The position numbers and the translations under genes are program-made. The notes below the pieces were generated by a model. The model was not told the origin of the DNA. It saw only the letters and a program-made list of their open reading frames with translations, and did not search any database. From the NCBI RefSeq assembly GCF_003096715.1, contig NZ_QEOL01000007.1:62001-126000 (forward strand): a DNA stretch of 64,000 nucleotides, read 5' to 3'. Below are positions 1-9,698 of the stretch, one piece after another (position 1 is the stretch's first letter; the number at the start of each line of letters is the position of its first letter). Source of the DNA: Paraburkholderia silvatlantica (lineage in GTDB: Bacteria > Pseudomonadota > Gammaproteobacteria > Burkholderiales > Burkholderiaceae).

Positions 1-777
1 ACCTCCCACCGGCTTGAGCCTGGTGATCTTCTGACCCATCGTGCGCACGATGCGCCAGCCGCCGAACAGCGTGCCGAGACCCATCGACAGATAGCAGCCG
101 CCAATCACCCAGATGGGCGGCGCGTCCGCGCCGATCGCCGAGTAGCCCGTTGCGATCAGCAGCATCCAGATGATGCCGATGGTCTTCTGCGCGTCGTTGC
201 CGCCGTGCCCGAGGCTGTAGAGGCTCGCGGAAAGCAGCTGCAGGCGCCTGAAGCGCCGGTCGACCTTGCTTGGCGGCGTGCGAAAGTACAGCCACGACAC
301 CGTGAGCATGAACAGCGAACCCAGGATGAAGCCGAGCAGCGGCGAGATGAAGATGAACGCCACGGTCTTCATGAGGCCGTCGAAATTGAGCGAGCCCCAG
401 CCCGACTTCGCGAGCGCCGCGCCCACGAGACCGCCGATCAGCGCATGCGACGAACTCGACGGGATGCCGTAGTACCAGGTGAGCACGTTCCAGCCGATCG
501 CGCCCATCAAGGCGCCGAACACCACGTAGTGGTCGACGATATCGGGGTCGATGGTGCCCTTGCCGACTGTCTGCGCCACCTTCAGGTGGAACACGAAATA
601 GGCGATCACATTGAACATGGCGGCGAACGCCACCGCCTGCTGCGGCTTCAGAACACCCGTGGACACGACCGTGGCGATGGAATTCGCCGCGTCATGAAAA
701 CCGTTCATGAAGTCGAAGACGAGCGCGATGGCGACCAGCGTCGCGACCGCCCAGAGAGCGAGTTGTATCGATTGCAT
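1..777 (-). CDS. pit: Pit-family inorganic phosphate transporter (C-terminus beyond window)
   Basis: Low-affinity inorganic phosphate transporter of the inner membrane. The frame is open from an ATG at 777 to the left edge, so about 259 N-terminal residues are visible and the C-terminus is missing. The Pit/PiT signature FDFMNGFHDAANSIATVV lies at about residues 21-38, and a second copy, SLGHGGNDAQK, lies further on; these paired GxxDAAN/GGNDAQ repeats are diagnostic. Hydrophobic helices alternate with short loops throughout. The DUF47 gene directly upstream (11 bp gap) is the usual partner of Pit transporters. Family assignment is firm; substrate is inferred from the family. Confidence 0.93.
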   Translation of the reverse strand, partial: MQSIQLALWAVATLVAIALVFDFMNGFHDAANSIATVVSTGVLKPQQAVAFAAMFNVIAYFVFHLKVAQTVGKGTIDPDIVDHYVVFGALMGAIGWNVLTWYYGIPSSSSHALIGGLVGAALAKSGWGSLNFDGLMKTVAFIFISPLLGFILGSLFMLTVSWLYFRTPPSKVDRRFRRLQLLSASLYSLGHGGNDAQKTIGIIWMLLIATGYSAIGADAPPIWVIGGCYLSMGLGTLFGGWRIVRTMGQKITRLKPVGG

Positions 778-787
778 CGCAGTTCGC

Positions 788-1414
788 TCAGGCGTTCTCT
801 AGCACGATGCCTTCGATGATGTTCGCGACATCCTCGCACTTGTCCGTGATCGCTTCGAGCAGTTCGTAGATCGCCTTCAGCTTGATCAGCGTCTTGACGT
901 TGTCTTCCTCGCGGAAGAGCTTCGAGATGGCGGAGCGCAACAGGCGGTCGGCGTCCGACTCGAGGCGGTCGATGTCTTCACAGGCCTTGAGGATTTCGCG
1001 CGCCTGCTTCATGTCCGAGAGGAGCCCCACGGCCAGTTGCACGCGCTCGGCCGTGGCCGTCACCACGTGCGCCAGCTGGCTCGCCTCGGCGGTCACGGCT
1101 TGCACGTCGTAGAGCGAAATGGCCGTGGCGACGTCCTCCATGAGGTCGAGGCAGTCGTCCATCGTCGTGATCAGCTTGTGAATCTCGTCGCGGTCGAGCG
1201 GCGTGATGAAGGTCTTGTGCAGCAGGTCGATCGCCTCGTGCGTGAGCTTGTCAGCGGCCTTTTCGGAGGCCTGCACATTCTGCTTGTGGACCTCGGCGTC
1301 AGCGAGGTTATCGATCAGGAGTTCGAGTTCGCGGCTCGCGGAAACGATGCATTTCGCATGCGCATTGAAGATTTCGAAGAACTTGCCCTCGGTGGGCATG
1401 AATCGACCGAACAT
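788..1414 (-). CDS. DUF47 (PhoU-like) Pit accessory protein
   Basis: A 208-residue all-helical protein of the DUF47/YkaA family, related to PhoU. The chosen ATG gives the typical start MFGRFMPTEGKFFEIFNAHA; an upstream extension of the frame to 1492 has no family resemblance. The stretch ITTMDDCLDLMEDVA and the C-terminal EAITDKCEDVANIIEGIVLENA match the acidic, metal-binding helices of the family. It precedes pit in the same direction, so the two are probably one operon. A role in controlling Pit activity is known for the family but cannot be read from the sequence. Confidence 0.9.
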   Translation of the reverse strand: MFGRFMPTEGKFFEIFNAHAKCIVSASRELELLIDNLADAEVHKQNVQASEKAADKLTHEAIDLLHKTFITPLDRDEIHKLITTMDDCLDLMEDVATAISLYDVQAVTAEASQLAHVVTATAERVQLAVGLLSDMKQAREILKACEDIDRLESDADRLLRSAISKLFREEDNVKTLIKLKAIYELLEAITDKCEDVANIIEGIVLENA

Positions 1415-1630
1415 TGGTATCCCGGAAATTGGTCTCGGATTGCCGTCACGAAGCGGTAACTTCGCGGTAACTTCGCGGCAACTACGCTGCATTTAAGCGG
1501 CAAAATAAGCGACAGGGCTGGCTGTCATAAAACGGCAATATTGTATCGTCAGGCGAGAGCTGCCGCATGGATCGGCAGCCGCCAACGCGGCATTTGCGCC
1601 ACTTTGGCGCAAGCCGCGCAACGATTCGCG

Positions 1631-3013
1631 TTATTCGCCGTAGAAGGTCTGCGCCCCGGCAAAATTATCGAACTTCGTGTATTGGCCGTGGAACGTGAGG
1701 CGAACGGGTCCGATCGGACCGTTACGCTGCTTGCCGATGATGATTTCGGCCGTGCCCTTGTCGGGACTGTCCGGGTTGTAGACTTCGTCGCGATAGATGA
1801 ACAGGATGACGTCCGCGTCCTGCTCGATTGCGCCCGATTCACGCAGGTCCGACATCACCGGCCGCTTGTTCGGGCGCTGTTCCAGACCGCGGTTCAGCTG
1901 CGAGAGCGCGATCACCGGTACGTCCAGTTCCTTCGCCAGGCTCTTGAGCGAGCGCGAAATTTCCGAAATCTCGGTCGCGCGGTTCTCGCCCGACGACGAG
2001 CCGCTCATGAGCTGCAGGTAATCGATGATGATGAGCCCGAGCTTGCCGCACTGGCGCGACAGACGCCGCGCGCGCGAGCGCAATTCCATCGGATTCAGGC
2101 CGCCGGTTTCGTCGATGAAGATCTGCGCCTCGCTCATTTTCTGCACGGCGTGCGTGAGCTTCGGCCAATCCTCGTCGGTCAGGCGGCCCGTGCGCATGCG
2201 GTGCTGATCCAGACGGCCGACCGACCCGAGCATACGCATGATGAGCTGCGTGCCCGGCATTTCCATCGAGAACACCGCCACCGGCAGGCCATACTCAACG
2301 GCCACGTACTCGCCGATGTTCATCGAGAACGCGGTCTTACCCATCGACGGGCGCCCTGCCACGATGATCAGCTCGCCGCCGTGCATGCCCGACGTCATGC
2401 GGTCGAGGTCCATGAAGCCCGTGGGCGTGCCCGTGACGTCGCTCGGGTTGGCCGTGTGATAGAGCGTGTCGATGCGCTCCACGACCTGCGTGAGCAGCGG
2501 CCCGATCTCGAGGAAGCCCTGGGTGCCGCGCGCGCCGTCTTCGGCGATCGAGAACACCTTCGACTCGGCCTCGTCGAGCAGCTGACGCACTTCCTTGCCC
2601 TGTGGGTTGAAGGCGTCGGCGGAAATCTCGTCGGCGACGGAAACGAGGCGGCGCAACACCGCGCGGTCACGCACGATTTCCGCGTAGCGGCGAATGTTCG
2701 CGGCGCTCGGCGTATTCTGCGCGAGCGCGTTCAGGTACGCGAGGCCGCCCACGTCATCCGCTTTGCCCGAGGTGCCGAGCGCCTCATACACCGTCACCAC
2801 GTCGGCCGGGCGCGTGGCGGCGATCAGCCGGCCAATGTGCTCGAAGATGATGCGGTGATCGTAGCGATAGAAGTCGCTTTGCGAGAGGAAGTCGGCAATC
2901 CGGTCCCATGCGCCGTTATCCAGCAGCAGGCCGCCAAGCACCGATTGCTCGGCTTCGATCGAATGCGGCGGGACTTTCAGCGAGTCGAGTTGGGGATCTT
3001 TCGGAGCGTTCAT
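1631..3013 (-). CDS. dnaB: Replicative DNA helicase DnaB
   Basis: Hexameric helicase that unwinds DNA at the replication fork and recruits primase. The N-terminal domain starts PPHSIEAEQSVLGGLLLD, and the RecA-like C-terminal domain has Walker A GRPSMGKTAF (about residue 220), Walker B LIIIDYLQLM, and the DnaB motif SDLRESGAIEQDADVILFIYRD. About 460 residues, normal for the family. ATG at 3013 is preferred; an in-frame TTG at 3022 would add three residues. It lies downstream of the ribosomal operon but is separated from it by a terminator. No intein is present. Confidence 0.97.
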   Translation of the reverse strand: MNAPKDPQLDSLKVPPHSIEAEQSVLGGLLLDNGAWDRIADFLSQSDFYRYDHRIIFEHIGRLIAATRPADVVTVYEALGTSGKADDVGGLAYLNALAQNTPSAANIRRYAEIVRDRAVLRRLVSVADEISADAFNPQGKEVRQLLDEAESKVFSIAEDGARGTQGFLEIGPLLTQVVERIDTLYHTANPSDVTGTPTGFMDLDRMTSGMHGGELIIVAGRPSMGKTAFSMNIGEYVAVEYGLPVAVFSMEMPGTQLIMRMLGSVGRLDQHRMRTGRLTDEDWPKLTHAVQKMSEAQIFIDETGGLNPMELRSRARRLSRQCGKLGLIIIDYLQLMSGSSSGENRATEISEISRSLKSLAKELDVPVIALSQLNRGLEQRPNKRPVMSDLRESGAIEQDADVILFIYRDEVYNPDSPDKGTAEIIIGKQRNGPIGPVRLTFHGQYTKFDNFAGAQTFYGE

Positions 3014-3089
3014 GGAGGGCAATTATCGGACAAGGGGATGCCTCGAACAAGCTTGAAAACTTGCAGCGCGCGGCGAGGCAGCGCACAAC

Positions 3090-3119
3090 AAAAAAGGCAG
3101 AAGCCCTGCGGCTCCTGCC
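3090..3119 (-). terminator. Intrinsic terminator of the rpsF-rplI operon
   Basis: Read on the minus strand, arms GGCAG (3119-3115) and CTGCC (3100-3096) enclose a second inner GAGCC/GGCTT pairing and are followed by a run of six T (3095-3090). It lies between rplI and dnaB, so it ends the ribosomal operon. Confidence 0.75.
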
Positions 3120-3185
3120 CTTCCTGAGGTCTTGCGTCAAATGCGGCGTCAAACCGCGCGGCCCGCAAGGACCGCACGTGAGGAC

Positions 3186-3638
3186 TTAGGCGTGCTCGCC
3201 CAGCACCGACACCGTGACGTCGACGAGGACGTCGGTGTGCAGCGAAACCTGCACCGGGTGGTCGCCCACCATCTTCAGCGGGCCTTCTGGCAGACGCACT
3301 TGTGCCTTTTCCACTGCGAAGCCTTGCTTCGTGAGCGCGGCGGCGATGTCCGCGTTCGTGACCGAACCGAACAGGCGGCCGTCCACGCCGGCCTTCTGGC
3401 CGATCTGGACGGTCAGGCCGTTCAGCTTTTCGCCTTCGGCTTGCGCTGCTGCCAGCTTTTCGGCGGCGACCTTTTCGAGTTCCGCGCGGCGGACTTCGAA
3501 TTCAGCGATTGCGTCCTTCGTAGCACGGCGTGCCTTCTTGTTCGGGATCAGGAAGTTACGTGCGTAACCGTCCTTCACCTTGACGATGTCGCCGAGGTTA
3601 CCGAGGTTGACGACTTTTTCCAGAAGAATGATCTGCAT
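3186..3638 (-). CDS. rplI: 50S ribosomal protein L9
   Basis: Large-subunit protein that binds 23S rRNA and helps maintain reading frame. The N-terminal signature is intact: [19 protein letters not shown] followed by [12 protein letters not shown] long charged connecting helix (about residues 45-75) leads to the C-terminal domain ending SVLGEHA. 150 residues, typical length. Last gene of the rpsF-priB-rpsR-rplI operon and followed by a terminator. Confidence 0.97.
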   Translation of the reverse strand: MQIILLEKVVNLGNLGDIVKVKDGYARNFLIPNKKARRATKDAIAEFEVRRAELEKVAAEKLAAAQAEGEKLNGLTVQIGQKAGVDGRLFGSVTNADIAAALTKQGFAVEKAQVRLPEGPLKMVGDHPVQVSLHTDVLVDVTVSVLGEHA

Positions 3639-3665
3639 TCTATTGCTCCTTATCGCGTCGTCTTG

Positions 3666-3941
3666 TTAGGCCTTGTGCTGGTCGGTGTACGGCATCAGCG
3701 CGAGGAAACGCGCGCGCTTGATAGCCGTGTCCAGCTGACGCTGATAGTGGGCCTTCGTACCCGTCAGACGAGCCGGCGTGATCTTGCCGTTTTCGCCGAT
3801 GAAGTCCTTCAGCGTATCGAGGTCCTTGTAGTCGATCTGCTCGACGCCTGCAGCCGTGAAGCGGCAGAACTTCTTGCGCTTGAAGAGCGGGTTTTGTTGC
3901 TGACGACGCTTGTCGAATTTCTTACCAGTCGGGCGGGGCAT
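3666..3941 (-). CDS. rpsR: 30S ribosomal protein S18
   Basis: Small-subunit platform protein that pairs with S6. 91 residues. Core motif [21 protein letters not shown] then [20 protein letters not shown], both diagnostic of S18. Two bases separate its start from the end of priB, consistent with one operon with its partner S6 further upstream. Confidence 0.97.
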   Translation of the reverse strand: MPRPTGKKFDKRRQQQNPLFKRKKFCRFTAAGVEQIDYKDLDTLKDFIGENGKITPARLTGTKAHYQRQLDTAIKRARFLALMPYTDQHKA

Positions 3942-3943
3942 GA

Positions 3944-4243
3944 TTAGTCCTTTCCTGTGCCTTGCATTTCGGTGATGTGAAACACCAGGGTTCGCGCATT
4001 GCGGTGCTTTTTCGCCAGAAAGCCGGTGAAGAGCGCTTCCACGCCCATCTCACAGCTTTCCACGAGACCGCAGGCCTTGCCGGCCGCCACCGCGGGCATC
4101 GTGAGCTCGACGAAGCGGGGAATGCCGGCTTCGACGACCTCCGTGCGGTGCTGCAACGTCACGCTTGCGATCGGAACGCCGGCGGGGGTGTACCGCACCG
4201 GTTCGCGTTCGACGACGCTCGCGGTAAGTTGAAGCCTGTTCAC
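3944..4243 (-). CDS. priB: Primosomal replication protein N (PriB)
   Basis: Single-stranded DNA-binding OB-fold protein that helps PriA restart stalled forks. 99 residues; [20 protein letters not shown] and the C-terminal [14 protein letters not shown] fit the beta-proteobacterial PriB/SSB-like family. The start is a GTG at 4243; no ATG is available that keeps the first strand. The position between rpsF and rpsR is the conserved location of priB and supports the call. Confidence 0.92.
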   Translation of the reverse strand: MNRLQLTASVVEREPVRYTPAGVPIASVTLQHRTEVVEAGIPRFVELTMPAVAAGKACGLVESCEMGVEALFTGFLAKKHRNARTLVFHITEMQGTGKD

Positions 4244-4277
4244 GCGGAGTGGCTTGAATCCTGATGGCTTACGTTAA

Positions 4278-4649
4278 TTAAGCCTGCGCTTCGGTCGGCT
4301 GGGCAGCCGCCTTCTTGGCTTCTTCGCGCTGCACTTCCTTCATCATCGGCGACGGGCCGGTTTCGGCCTTCTTCATCTTGACGATGAGGTGACGCAGAAC
4401 GGCGTCGTTGAACTTGAACGCGTGCTCCAGTTCGTCGAGCGTGGTCTGGTCGCATTCGATGTTCATGCAGACGTAGTGAGCCTTCGCGAGTTTCTCGATC
4501 ATGTAGGCCAGTTGACGACGGCCCCAGTCTTCGATGCGGTGGATCTGGCCACCGTGCGAGGTGATCGTGCTCTTGTAGCGCTCGATCATGGCGGGCACTT
4601 GCTCGCTCTGATCGGGGTGCACGATGAAGACGATTTCGTAATGACGCAT
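4278..4649 (-). CDS. rpsF: 30S ribosomal protein S6
   Basis: Small-subunit protein that binds S18 and 16S rRNA. The start [20 protein letters not shown] and the central [17 protein letters not shown] are diagnostic. 123 residues with an Ala/Glu-rich tail [15 protein letters not shown]. First gene of the operon; its promoter must lie in the 231-bp gap upstream (4650-4880), which also holds three near copies of GAAGGCAC but nothing else recognisable. Confidence 0.97.
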   Translation of the reverse strand: MRHYEIVFIVHPDQSEQVPAMIERYKSTITSHGGQIHRIEDWGRRQLAYMIEKLAKAHYVCMNIECDQTTLDELEHAFKFNDAVLRHLIVKMKKAETGPSPMMKEVQREEAKKAAAQPTEAQA

Positions 4650-4880
4650 GTGTCACTCCTTGTGCTGACTTTTGGATAGAAGCCACCCGGGCGTCGGAAC
4701 CGGTGTGGCAAGTGAGAAGCCGAAGATTGTAGCGCGGATAGGTCACGCGCGCAAGACAGATCCTGTGTGCGGGCGATGAATCGGGCGTGTTTTCAATGAC
4801 TTGCGCGGCGAGGAGCGCCCTGAAGGCACGCCAGAAGGCACTCCCGAAGGCACGCCTGAGTGCCCGTCCGGGACGACGGC

Positions 4881-5807
4881 CTAGCCCCCTGCCGCCTCGC
4901 TCGCGCCGCCCGCGAGACGGGCGTCGAGCGCCGCGCGCAGGCCGTCGAGCGCATCCGCGCCGGCGTCGGTCACCGCCCACCAGGTCATGCCTGCCGCCTG
5001 CCAGCGCAGGAGCGCGTAGCCTTCGCTCGACGACGGCGGCGCGGCGCCCGAGACGGCCGGTCCGCCCGCGCCCGGCGGGAACACGTAGACGTCGATCACA
5101 TGCTTGCGATAGTGATAGACGAGCACGGCAACACGTTCGCGCCCCACATAATCGAGACGTCCGCCCGCCAGCGCAAAGCCCTGCTGCGCCAGATCGAAGA
5201 CGGGCGGCGCGTAGTCGATGCGGCCGTTGAACCACGGCTTCACGGTATGGCGGTCCGTCGAGATCACGTCGATATCGCGGCCCGACATCTGGGCCCGCAC
5301 GTGGCTCGACACGAGATCGTCGACGAAGGCCGTCTCTGCGGCCGGGCGGCGCAGATGCAGTGTGGCGATCACCGCCAGCGCACAAAGGATCAACACCGCG
5401 CAACCGAACCACGCGAGCGTGGCCGCGTGCGGGCCCGCGCCGACGGACGCAGCGCCCCAGCCACGGCCGCCCGCATTGCCGCGCGCCCCGCCGACGCGGC
5501 CTGGCCACCCGTTGCGCAGCCACGCGCGCCAGCCGCCCGAGTCGCGCGCGGGTGTTGGCGAAGGCGTTGCTTTCGCAGGCGGCACGTCCGTCGCCGGCAA
5601 TGCCGCGACAATACGCGCGGCCAGCCCAGCCGGCGCACGGTGGTATGGCGCGGATCGGATCATTCGAGAGATGGCCTGCGCATCGTCGGCGACACGGCGG
5701 CACGTCTCGCAGCCTGCGAGATGCTCGCGCACACGCCATTCGTCGGCGGCGGAGAGTTCACGGTCGACGCTCGCGTCGACCAGCGGGCGCGCTTCGTTAC
5801 AGTTCAT
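4881..5807 (-). CDS. Anti-sigma factor with zinc-finger domain
   Basis: Predicted membrane anti-sigma factor of 308 residues. The N-terminus MNCNEARPLVDASVDREL carries the ZAS zinc motif HLAGCETC (H-x3-C-x2-C, about residues 29-36). A single membrane segment (LAWFGCAVLILCALAVIATL) follows an Ala/Gly/Arg-rich linker, and the C-terminal part should be periplasmic. The ATG at 5807 lies inside the end of the sigma-factor gene (11-bp overlap), so the two are co-translated. The upstream frame to 6083 is only a shadow of the sigma gene. Confidence 0.87.
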   Translation of the reverse strand: MNCNEARPLVDASVDRELSAADEWRVREHLAGCETCRRVADDAQAISRMIRSAPYHRAPAGLAARIVAALPATDVPPAKATPSPTPARDSGGWRAWLRNGWPGRVGGARGNAGGRGWGAASVGAGPHAATLAWFGCAVLILCALAVIATLHLRRPAAETAFVDDLVSSHVRAQMSGRDIDVISTDRHTVKPWFNGRIDYAPPVFDLAQQGFALAGGRLDYVGRERVAVLVYHYRKHVIDVYVFPPGAGGPAVSGAAPPSSSEGYALLRWQAAGMTWWAVTDAGADALDGLRAALDARLAGGASEAAGG

Positions 5808-6591
5808 CTGGCGCCTCCGTCGTTCGGCCTTCGGTGCGGGAGCAAGGGCGCAACGGCGCTCCGCCGTCGGCGGCCGGCTCCTCGCGGAACCGACCGCCGT
5901 TTCCCGGGCCGGATGGTCTCCTGGCTTGACTGCTTCCCCCGACTCCTGCCCTGTCGTCCGCGCAGCCGCGGGCGGGGACAACCGGATCGTTTGCCGTCTC
6001 GTTGACTGCACTACGCGCCGCTGCCGGCTGGCGCTCGCCGCCGCGGTACGCCGCCAGCAGCGTCGCCAACCGCCTGCGGCCACGTGCGAGCCGCGACATC
6101 ACCGTGCCGACCGGCAGATCGGCGATCGCCGCAATCTCGCGGTAGCCCAGCTCCTCCAGCTCGCGCAGCACCAGCACTTCCCGATACTCGACCGGCAGAC
6201 GCCTGAGCGCATCCTGCACGTGGCGGGCGTCTTCGGCGCGGATCGCGAGCGTCTCGGGATCGACGCCGCCCGTTTCCCAGCCCTCGAGCGGCGCGTCGTC
6301 GCGCAACTCGTCGAACGGCGCCACCTCTTCCGCGCCCGCGCGCCGCCGCCATTCGTCGTACCAGACGCGCCGCACGATCGCGAGCAGCCAGGGGCGGGCC
6401 TCGTCGCCGCGAAATGCATCGAAGAAGCGGAACGCGCGCAGAAACGCCTCCTGGACGATATCTTCCGCGTCGCCCGGGTTGCGCGAGAGCCAGCGCGCAA
6501 GGTTGTAGGCCGCATCGAGATGCGGCAGCGCCAGCGCCTGAAAGCGGCGGCTGCGCCCTGCCTCATCCTGCTCGTACGCGGATTCGCCCAC
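5797..6591 (-). CDS. ECF-family RNA polymerase sigma factor
   Basis: Extracytoplasmic-function sigma factor, about 264 residues. Region 2 is LARWLSRNPGDAEDIVQEAFLRAF and region 4 is YREVLVLRELEELGYREI continuing to LPVGTVMSRLARGRRRL. The GTG at 6591 has AGGGG six bases upstream; an ATG at 6645 would add 18 residues without family resemblance. The last 80 or so residues are an unusual low-complexity Gly/Arg/Pro tail, which overlaps the anti-sigma start. Regulation through the adjacent ZAS anti-sigma is inferred from the pairing. Confidence 0.88.
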   Translation of the reverse strand: MGESAYEQDEAGRSRRFQALALPHLDAAYNLARWLSRNPGDAEDIVQEAFLRAFRFFDAFRGDEARPWLLAIVRRVWYDEWRRRAGAEEVAPFDELRDDAPLEGWETGGVDPETLAIRAEDARHVQDALRRLPVEYREVLVLRELEELGYREIAAIADLPVGTVMSRLARGRRRLATLLAAYRGGERQPAAARSAVNETANDPVVPARGCADDRAGVGGSSQARRPSGPGNGGRFREEPAADGGAPLRPCSRTEGRTTEAPDEL

Positions 6592-6715
6592 GTCGTCCCC
6601 TCGCTTCTTCGTCTGGCTTGCGCGACCGCGGCCGCATACAGGCACTACCGAAGCTCGGGCCAGTTTATTCCCGCTGCGCGCGCACGAAAACGAAAAATAA
6701 ATTCGCAGCGCGCGA

Positions 6716-7624
6716 TTACGCGCCGGCCCAGTACCCCGGCCGCGCGTAGACCTCCTTGAGATAGTCGATGAAGTAGCGCACGCGCGCCGGCACGTAGCGC
6801 TGCTGCGGATACACCGCGAGGATGTCGTAGTCGGGCAGCGCGTATTCGTCGAGCACCGTTTCGAGTTCGCCGCGCGCGAGCTGGGCGTCGATCTCCCAGG
6901 TCGAGCGCCAGCCGAGGCCGAGGCTCTCGGTCACCCAGCGGTGCAGCAGTTCCCCGTCGTTGCAGTCGAGCGTGCCGCCCACGCGCACGGTGACGAGCTT
7001 GCCGCCGCGGCTGAAGTACCAGCCGCGGTTCTGGCCGCCCTGCAGGTTGAACGCGAGGCAATTGTGGTGCGGCAGGTCTTCGAGCGTTTTCGGGCGCCCG
7101 TGCTTGCGGAAATACTCGGGCGTGCCGCACACCACGCGCCGGTTCGCGGCGAGCTTCACGGCGACGAAGTTCGGATCCACCGCGCCGCCAATGCGGATCG
7201 ACAGGTCATAGCCCTCGCGCACCAGATCGACCACGCGGTCGGTGAGATTGAACGACACCTGGAGTTCGGGCTTGTCGGCGAGAAATTCGGGCGCGAGCGG
7301 CGCGACGTGCTTGCGCCCGAACGCGGCGGGCGCCGAGACGATCAGATGGCCGCTCACCACCTGGCGCCCCGCGGACAGCTCGTTTTCCGCCTGATCCCAG
7401 TCGGCGAGCAGGCCGCGGCAGCGCTCGAGAAAGGCCGCGCCCTCCTCGCTTACCACGAGCCGCCGCGTCGAACGGTAGATGAGCTTCACGCCCAGGCGCT
7501 TTTCCAGCGCGTCGATACGCCGCCCGAGGATCACCGGCGAGACGCCTTCCTCGAGCGCCGCCGCCGCGAGGCTGCCCGCGTCCGCGACGCGCACGAAGGT
7601 TTCGATCTGCTTGAAGCGGTCCAT
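6716..7624 (-). CDS. LysR-family transcriptional regulator
   Basis: 302-residue LysR regulator. The N-terminal winged HTH MDRFKQIETFVRVADAGSLA continues to VSPVILGRRIDALEKRLGVKL, and a periplasmic-binding-protein-like effector domain follows. ATG at 7624 is chosen because it gives the canonical start; the frame is open to 7645. It is divergent from gcl with a 164-bp gap, so it is the likely activator of the glyoxylate operon. The shared gap carries AT-rich sequence suited to a LysR site, but no site is certain. Confidence 0.9.
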   Translation of the reverse strand: MDRFKQIETFVRVADAGSLAAAALEEGVSPVILGRRIDALEKRLGVKLIYRSTRRLVVSEEGAAFLERCRGLLADWDQAENELSAGRQVVSGHLIVSAPAAFGRKHVAPLAPEFLADKPELQVSFNLTDRVVDLVREGYDLSIRIGGAVDPNFVAVKLAANRRVVCGTPEYFRKHGRPKTLEDLPHHNCLAFNLQGGQNRGWYFSRGGKLVTVRVGGTLDCNDGELLHRWVTESLGLGWRSTWEIDAQLARGELETVLDEYALPDYDILAVYPQQRYVPARVRYFIDYLKEVYARPGYWAGA

Positions 7625-7788
7625 TGCCTGTCTCCTGTGTCCCACGCCGGAAGCCGCTCCGCGAGCATTCCATACTTTTTGTTTCGGAATAAGCGACCTG
7701 AACTGATCTTATCAAACCTTTCCTGCGCCTCTAAAGTGGGCCTCAACGCATAGCCATTCCTCGCATACGAGACATTCAGGAGACAATC

Positions 7789-9573
7789 ATGGCCAAAATG
7801 AGAGCCGTCGACGCCGCCGTTCTGGTGCTGGAAAAAGAAGGCATCGACACCGCTTTCGGCGTGCCGGGCGCAGCCATCAATCCGTTCTATTCGGCGATGA
7901 AAAAGGCCGGCGGCATCACGCACGTGCTGGCGCGCCACGTCGAAGGCGCCTCGCACATGGCCGAAGGCTATACGCGCGCCACGCCGGGCAACATCGGCGT
8001 GTGCATCGGCACCTCGGGCCCCGCGGGCACCGACATGATCACGGGCCTCTACTCGGCCCAGGCCGATTCGATTCCGATCCTCGCGATCACGGGTCAGGCG
8101 CCGCGCGCCCGCCTCTACAAGGAAGACTTCCAGGCCGTCGACATCGAGTCGATCGCCAAGCCCGTCACCAAGTGGGCCGTCACCGTGCGCGAGCCGGCGC
8201 TCGTGCCGCGCGTGTTCCAGCAGGCGTTCCATCTGATGCGCTCGGGCCGTCCGGGTCCGGTGCTGGTCGACCTGCCGATCGACGTGCAGCTCGCCGAAAT
8301 CGAATTCGACATCGACACGTACGAGCCGTTGCCGGTCTACAAGCCGAAGGCGACGCGCAAGCAGATCGAAGCCGCGCTCGACCTGCTCAACGCGAGCGAC
8401 AAGCCGCTGATCGTCTCGGGCGGCGGCGTGCTCAACGCAGCCGCCGAAGACCTGCTCGTGCAGTTCGCCGAAACGGTCGGCGTGCCCGTGATCCCGACGC
8501 TCATGTCGTGGGGCGCGATTGCCGACGACCATCCGCTCATGGCCGGCATGGTCGGCCTGCAGACCTCGCACCGCTACGGCAACGCCACCATGCTCGCCTC
8601 CGACTTCGTGCTCGGCATCGGCAACCGCTGGGCGAACCGTCATACGGGCAGCGTCGAGGTCTATACGAAGGGCCGCAAGTTCGTGCACGTCGATATCGAG
8701 CCGACGCAGATCGGCCGCGTGTTCGGCCCCGATCTCGGCATCGTCTCGGACGCAAAGGCCGCGCTCGAACTGTTCGTCGAAGTCGCGCAGGAATGGAAGG
8801 CCGCGGGCAAGCTGAAGGACCGCAGCGCATGGGTGGCCGACTGCCAGCAACGCAAGCGCACGATGCTGCGCAAGACGCACTTCGAGAACACGCCGATCAA
8901 GCCGCAACGCGTGTACGAAGAGATGAACAAGGCGTTTGGCCGCGACACCTGCTACGTGAGCACCATCGGCCTCTCGCAGATCGCCGGCGCCCAGTTCCTG
9001 CACGTGTACAAGGCGCGCAACTGGATCAACTGCGGCCAGGCGGGTCCGCTCGGCTGGACGATTCCGGCGGCGCTCGGCGTGCGCGCAGCCGATCCGACGC
9101 GGCCCATCGTGGCGCTGTCGGGCGACTACGACTTCCAGTTCATGGTCGAAGAACTGGCCGTGGGCGCGCAGTTCAAGCTGCCGTATGTGCACGTGGTCGT
9201 CAACAACTCGTATCTCGGCCTGATCCGCCAGGCGCAGCGCGCGTTCGACATGGACTTCTGCGTGCAGCTCGCATTCGAGAACATCAACGCGCCTGAAGTG
9301 AACGGCTATGGCGTCGATCACGTCACGGTCGCCGAAGGCCTCGGCTGCAAGGCGCTGCGCGTGTTCAAGCCGGAAGAGATCGCCCCGGCGCTCAAGCAGG
9401 CCCAGGCGCTCGCCGCCGAGCACAGCGTGCCGGTTGTCGTCGAAGTGATTCTCGAGCGCGTGACCAACATCTCGATGGGCACCGAAATCGACGCCATCAA
9501 CGAGTTCGAAGAACTGGCCGAAAAGCCCGAGCACGCGCCGACGGCCATCAGCGCGATGAATGCCGTCGACTGA
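7789..9573 (+). CDS. gcl: Glyoxylate carboligase (tartronate-semialdehyde synthase)
   Basis: ThDP/FAD enzyme that condenses two glyoxylates into tartronate semialdehyde plus CO2 in the glycerate pathway. 594 residues. [17 protein letters not shown] near residue 46 shows Val at the position where other ThDP enzymes carry the activating Glu, which is the known hallmark of Gcl. The ThDP/Mg site is GDYDFQF with NNSYLGL downstream. AGGAG lies eight bases before the ATG. First gene of the gcl-hyi-glxR operon and divergent from a LysR regulator. Confidence 0.96.
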   Translation: MAKMRAVDAAVLVLEKEGIDTAFGVPGAAINPFYSAMKKAGGITHVLARHVEGASHMAEGYTRATPGNIGVCIGTSGPAGTDMITGLYSAQADSIPILAITGQAPRARLYKEDFQAVDIESIAKPVTKWAVTVREPALVPRVFQQAFHLMRSGRPGPVLVDLPIDVQLAEIEFDIDTYEPLPVYKPKATRKQIEAALDLLNASDKPLIVSGGGVLNAAAEDLLVQFAETVGVPVIPTLMSWGAIADDHPLMAGMVGLQTSHRYGNATMLASDFVLGIGNRWANRHTGSVEVYTKGRKFVHVDIEPTQIGRVFGPDLGIVSDAKAALELFVEVAQEWKAAGKLKDRSAWVADCQQRKRTMLRKTHFENTPIKPQRVYEEMNKAFGRDTCYVSTIGLSQIAGAQFLHVYKARNWINCGQAGPLGWTIPAALGVRAADPTRPIVALSGDYDFQFMVEELAVGAQFKLPYVHVVVNNSYLGLIRQAQRAFDMDFCVQLAFENINAPEVNGYGVDHVTVAEGLGCKALRVFKPEEIAPALKQAQALAAEHSVPVVVEVILERVTNISMGTEIDAINEFEELAEKPEHAPTAISAMNAVD

Positions 9574-9698
9574 GCGCACGCAAGCCCGCCTCACCGCAAC
9601 GCGGGCCGCGCGCAGGGCATCGGCGCGCAGCCTGGCCGATTTATCGCGTGACTTCCCGCCTGACTTCTTTTACTGACCGACCAGCGAGACCCTGCACC

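Noticed and set aside
1541..3127. 528-codon open frame on the plus strand opposite dnaB
   Set aside because: Arg/His/Ala-rich antisense of a clear dnaB gene; typical GC-rich shadow.
7531..9594. 687-codon open frame on the minus strand opposite gcl
   Set aside because: Antisense shadow of gcl; composition is Arg/His/Asp-rich with no family features.
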